A DNA stretch of 63,987 nt from Kiritimatiellia bacterium (GTDB lineage Bacteria > Verrucomicrobiota > Kiritimatiellia > RFP12 > UBA1067): NCBI GenBank assembly GCA_017395505.1, contig JAFPUH010000019.1:1-63987 (forward strand). Direction: 5' to 3'. The number at the start of each line of letters is the position of its first letter. Position 1 is the stretch's first letter. The translations under genes were made by a program, and so were the position numbers. Below are positions 62,262 through 63,987 of this stretch, in pieces. The notes beneath the pieces are model-generated. The model was not told the origin of the DNA, ran no database searches, and worked only from the letters and a program-made list of their open reading frames with translations.

Positions 62262-62280
62262 CCTCAAACGAGTAGTATAG
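62262..62280. repeat. right copy of a 19-bp inverted repeat
   Basis: Exact inverse complement of 59647-59665. It lies in the divergent intergenic region between the leftward four-helix-bundle gene and the rightward genes from 62389. Confidence 0.8.
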
Positions 62281-62388
62281 ATGTGCAGGCGATGCGGCTG
62301 GCACCCGGACGCAATGATTTACGCGATTCGATGTGTGCCCCCATCGCCCTTTCATTCCTCACAACAAACCAAGAAAGGAAAAAAAACA

Positions 62389-62610
62389 ATGACAAAGACA
62401 GAGATCAAGGAGAAGCGCACGGAGCTCGTGAAGGTGCTCCTGGAGCTGAAGTCCGCGAACAACCGCAAGGTCGCGCTCGTTAAGGCGCTCACGCCCGACT
62501 TCGAGGAGAACGAGGCCGAGTACCGCAACGGCATCAAGACCGACGCGGGCGTGCTCATACGCAAGCCCTCGTGGAACGTCGAGGCCAAGCCCATCGTGGA
62601 GGTCGCGTGA
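62389..62610 (+). CDS. small helical protein of a mobile element
   Basis: A 73-residue protein with a charged N-terminal helix (MTKTEIKEKRTELVKVLLEL) and a short C-terminal strand segment. It follows AAAGGAAA and is overlapped by the lipoprotein start (TGATG). I do not recognise it. It begins a rightward operon that faces away from the rest of the element. Confidence 0.6.
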   Translation: MTKTEIKEKRTELVKVLLELKSANNRKVALVKALTPDFEENEAEYRNGIKTDAGVLIRKPSWNVEAKPIVEVA

Positions 62611-62741
62611 TGAAGAAGCTGATCGCCGCCGCCGCGCTTGCTACGCTCGCCGCCGGCTGCTACATCGGAAAGGCCGAGTTCTCCGGCGAGGAGATGAAGA
62701 TGTACCCGCTCTTCGGCATGGCCGCCGAGCCTGCGGAATGA
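62610..62741 (+). CDS. tiny lipoprotein
   Basis: A 43-residue product: MKKLIAAAALATLAAGC is a lipoprotein signal with lipobox LAAGC, leaving a 27-residue mature tail (YIGKAEFSGEEMKMYPLFGM and a short acidic end). The ATG overlaps the previous stop by one base. Size recalls phage Rz1-type spanin lipoproteins, but no partner with a membrane anchor is seen, so that is only a thought. Confidence 0.65.
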   Translation: MKKLIAAAALATLAAGCYIGKAEFSGEEMKMYPLFGMAAEPAE

Positions 62742-62836
62742 CCCATAGGGGTGATGCGCCGCTACCCTTAGGGGTAACGACCTCTTACCCCTAGGCATGA
62801 GAAGCTCTTACCCCTAAGGGTGGCGGAAAAGCCGCC
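62742..62836. repeat. cluster of CCCTAGGGG-like palindromes with a 14-bp inverted repeat
   Basis: Four near-palindromes (CCCATAGGGG at 62742, ACCCTTAGGGG at 62764, TTACCCCTAGG at 62785, TTACCCCTAAGGGT at 62808) lie within 80 bp. The second and fourth form a perfect 14-bp inverted repeat (62764-62777, 62808-62821). A short GGCGG-AAAA-(G)CCGCC hairpin follows at 62822-62836. Confidence 0.75.
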
Positions 62837-62888
62837 CCCGGGGGTGGCAAACAAACACAACAACAAACAAAAGAAAGGAAAACACGAC

Positions 62889-63608
62889 ATGGCAGAAAAG
62901 CCAACAGTGAAGTACGAGGTCCGCGCCCAGCGCGACCCCATCAACAACGTCACGATCTACGTTCCGGCGATCGTCGACAGGAACGCCGCGAAGAGCCTCG
63001 CGACCGTCATCGAGAACGCGATCGACCGCGGACTCATCGTCGGCGTCAAGCCCTCCGCCGCAAACGGCATCGCGACAGGACTCTGCGAGCAGCTGTTCAA
63101 GGAGTTCAAGGACGGCAACTCCGTCAACTTCGACGGATACTTCTACGGCCGCCTCTACCTCGACGGCACGGTGGGCGCCGACGGACGCGTCACCGCCGCG
63201 AACTCCATCAACATCCGCCTCGTCAAGGGCGTCAAGTGGGCGCTCGCCGCGAACGACTTCTCGTTCACGAACATCGCCGACGACAAGACGCCGGTCGTCG
63301 AGTTCCTGATCTCCGCCGCGACGGGCGCGGTGCGCGGCAGGCTCATCAAGGGCCAGGCGATACTCGTCAACGGCTCCACCTTCGGCAACGACGCGGAGAG
63401 CGTGTCCGCGAGGTTCGAGTACGAGGACGGCGCAACCGTCGAGGCCACGGTCACGAGCTGCGGCGAGAACCTCATCACTGTCGCATGGCCCGACGGCCTG
63501 AGCGGAGTCGCGGACGGCACGGAGGTTACGCTCACCGTCACGCGCACCGACGGCGACATGGAGTACGTCTCCATGCCCAAGACGGCGACCATCGTAAGCG
63601 CATCGTAA
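62889..63608 (+). CDS. HU-like DNA-binding protein with DUF4469/Ig-like C-terminal domain
   Basis: A 239-residue protein. Residues about 5-115 look like an HU/IHF-type fold (AAKSLATVIENAIDRGLIVG, VNFDGYFYGRLYLDGTVG, ANSINIRLVKG), and residues about 130-239 a beta-sandwich (VRGRLIKGQAILVNGSTFG) as in DUF4469. The ATG at 62889 follows GAAAGGAAA; a GTG at 62820 would add 23 residues but lies in the palindrome cluster. It may organise element DNA or be a structural protein. Confidence 0.65.
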   Translation: MAEKPTVKYEVRAQRDPINNVTIYVPAIVDRNAAKSLATVIENAIDRGLIVGVKPSAANGIATGLCEQLFKEFKDGNSVNFDGYFYGRLYLDGTVGADGRVTAANSINIRLVKGVKWALAANDFSFTNIADDKTPVVEFLISAATGAVRGRLIKGQAILVNGSTFGNDAESVSARFEYEDGATVEATVTSCGENLITVAWPDGLSGVADGTEVTLTVTRTDGDMEYVSMPKTATIVSAS

Positions 63609-63625
63609 GGCAAGGGAGGTGTGAC

Positions 63626-63987
63626 ATGCTGCAGCTTACATTCAAGGTCAAGGCAAGCACGCCTCAGCCCGACCACGAGATACTGCTCGTGAAGCACGGG
63701 GAGCGCGCCGACAACGAGATCGCGTTCGACGAGACGAATCCCGTAGTGTGTACGGTCGCGCACCACAACGGAGCGGGCTACGAGCTTAAGGCCGAGAAGC
63801 CTGTAAAGGTCGTGCTCGACTACGAGAACCAGCGCCACGTCTACGCAGTACTCGACACGCAGACCATCGTGAACGCAACCGAGACGACCGTCTCGTTCAT
63901 GAACGATGAGAACGACACCGAGGAGGTCGACGGCAGCTTCTGGAACCACGACGTCGAGCTTACGCTCTACTTCGCGGATGGCGGCTC
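63626..63987 (+). CDS. beta-rich protein, truncated by the window edge
   Basis: 120 codons are visible after a strong AAGGGAGGT ribosome site (MLQLTFKVKASTPQPDHEIL at the start; later SFMNDENDTEEVDGSFWNHD). It is cotranscribed with the preceding HU-like gene (17-bp gap). No domain is recognised. The 3' end lies beyond 63987. Confidence 0.6.
   Translation, partial: MLQLTFKVKASTPQPDHEILLVKHGERADNEIAFDETNPVVCTVAHHNGAGYELKAEKPVKVVLDYENQRHVYAVLDTQTIVNATETTVSFMNDENDTEEVDGSFWNHDVELTLYFADGG

Noticed and set aside
58173-63987. Complete prophage
   Set aside because: No capsid, portal, terminase large subunit, tail or integrase gene is visible; only a replication/regulation-like module and a few unknown genes can be supported.

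Overview
The window is a compact, GC-rich bacterial chromosome segment, most likely from a Gram-negative member of the Verrucomicrobiota/Kiritimatiellota side of the PVC superphylum, possibly a gut lineage. This assignment is an inference. It rests on the Kdo transferase WaaA, several outer-membrane beta-barrel proteins, a PEP-CTERM protein, TMTC-like TPR membrane proteins, a four-helix-bundle suffix protein, and a very uniform set of sigma-70-type promoters. Many of these promoters read TTGnnn, a 17-18 bp spacer, then an extended -10 such as TATGGTATACT. Almost all genes lie on the minus strand. Genes within operons often overlap by 4 bp (ATGA or GTGA).

Layout. 177-7485: a sugar acyltransferase, waaA, a membrane-anchored protein, a thiouridylase-like PP-loop enzyme, a DedA protein, an orphan OppD-like ATPase and a TMTC-like protein form one overlapping operon. 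7546-11198: a PilB/GspE-type ATPase, then a FadL porin with a TetR regulator. 11275-15394: six overlapping genes (galE, UDG-like, dtd, birA, acyl-ACP thioesterase, RluA-type synthase). 15438-25328: carB, LUD protein, dnaB, a lysozyme-like protein, and in the opposite direction uvrB, tRNA-Arg(CCU) and a TrpB2-type trpB. 25351-29863: a large TPR membrane protein and three secreted proteins. 29864-30333: non-coding DNA with a striking 23-bp CATATG array. 30334-38962: priA, a pseudopilin, pgsA-like, rplT-rpmI, an SDR, a UDP-glucuronate decarboxylase-like protein, tsf and rpsB.

39188-41813 is the most interesting locus. It is an AT-richer two-gene operon encoding a phage-type dNMP kinase-like protein followed by a Sel1-repeat/radical-SAM fusion. 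The C-terminal 275 residues of the fusion carry viperin hallmarks. This looks like a prokaryotic viperin (pVip) antiviral locus with its own nucleotide kinase and an added Sel1 repeat domain. It has its own promoter (41876-41905). Envelope or unknown proteins follow (41978-44828), then a nucleobase-salvage cluster (44889-52762): hpt-like, porin, apt, two NCS2 permeases sharing an unusual N-terminal domain, a MATE transporter fused to an ATPase-like domain, and upp. 52923-58072 holds another porin, an iron(II) uptake operon (feoA, feoA, feoB and a 50-residue Cys-rich membrane protein) and a secreted protein.

58173-63987 appears to be a mobile or prophage-like module. It carries a prim-pol/RepA-like ATPase, a sigma-like protein, a putative DNA-binding protein, a four-helix-bundle suffix protein, an HU-like/DUF4469-type protein, a tiny lipoprotein and a gene cut by the window edge. 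Part of it is bounded by a 19-bp perfect inverted repeat and dotted with 9-bp CTAG-periodic repeats.
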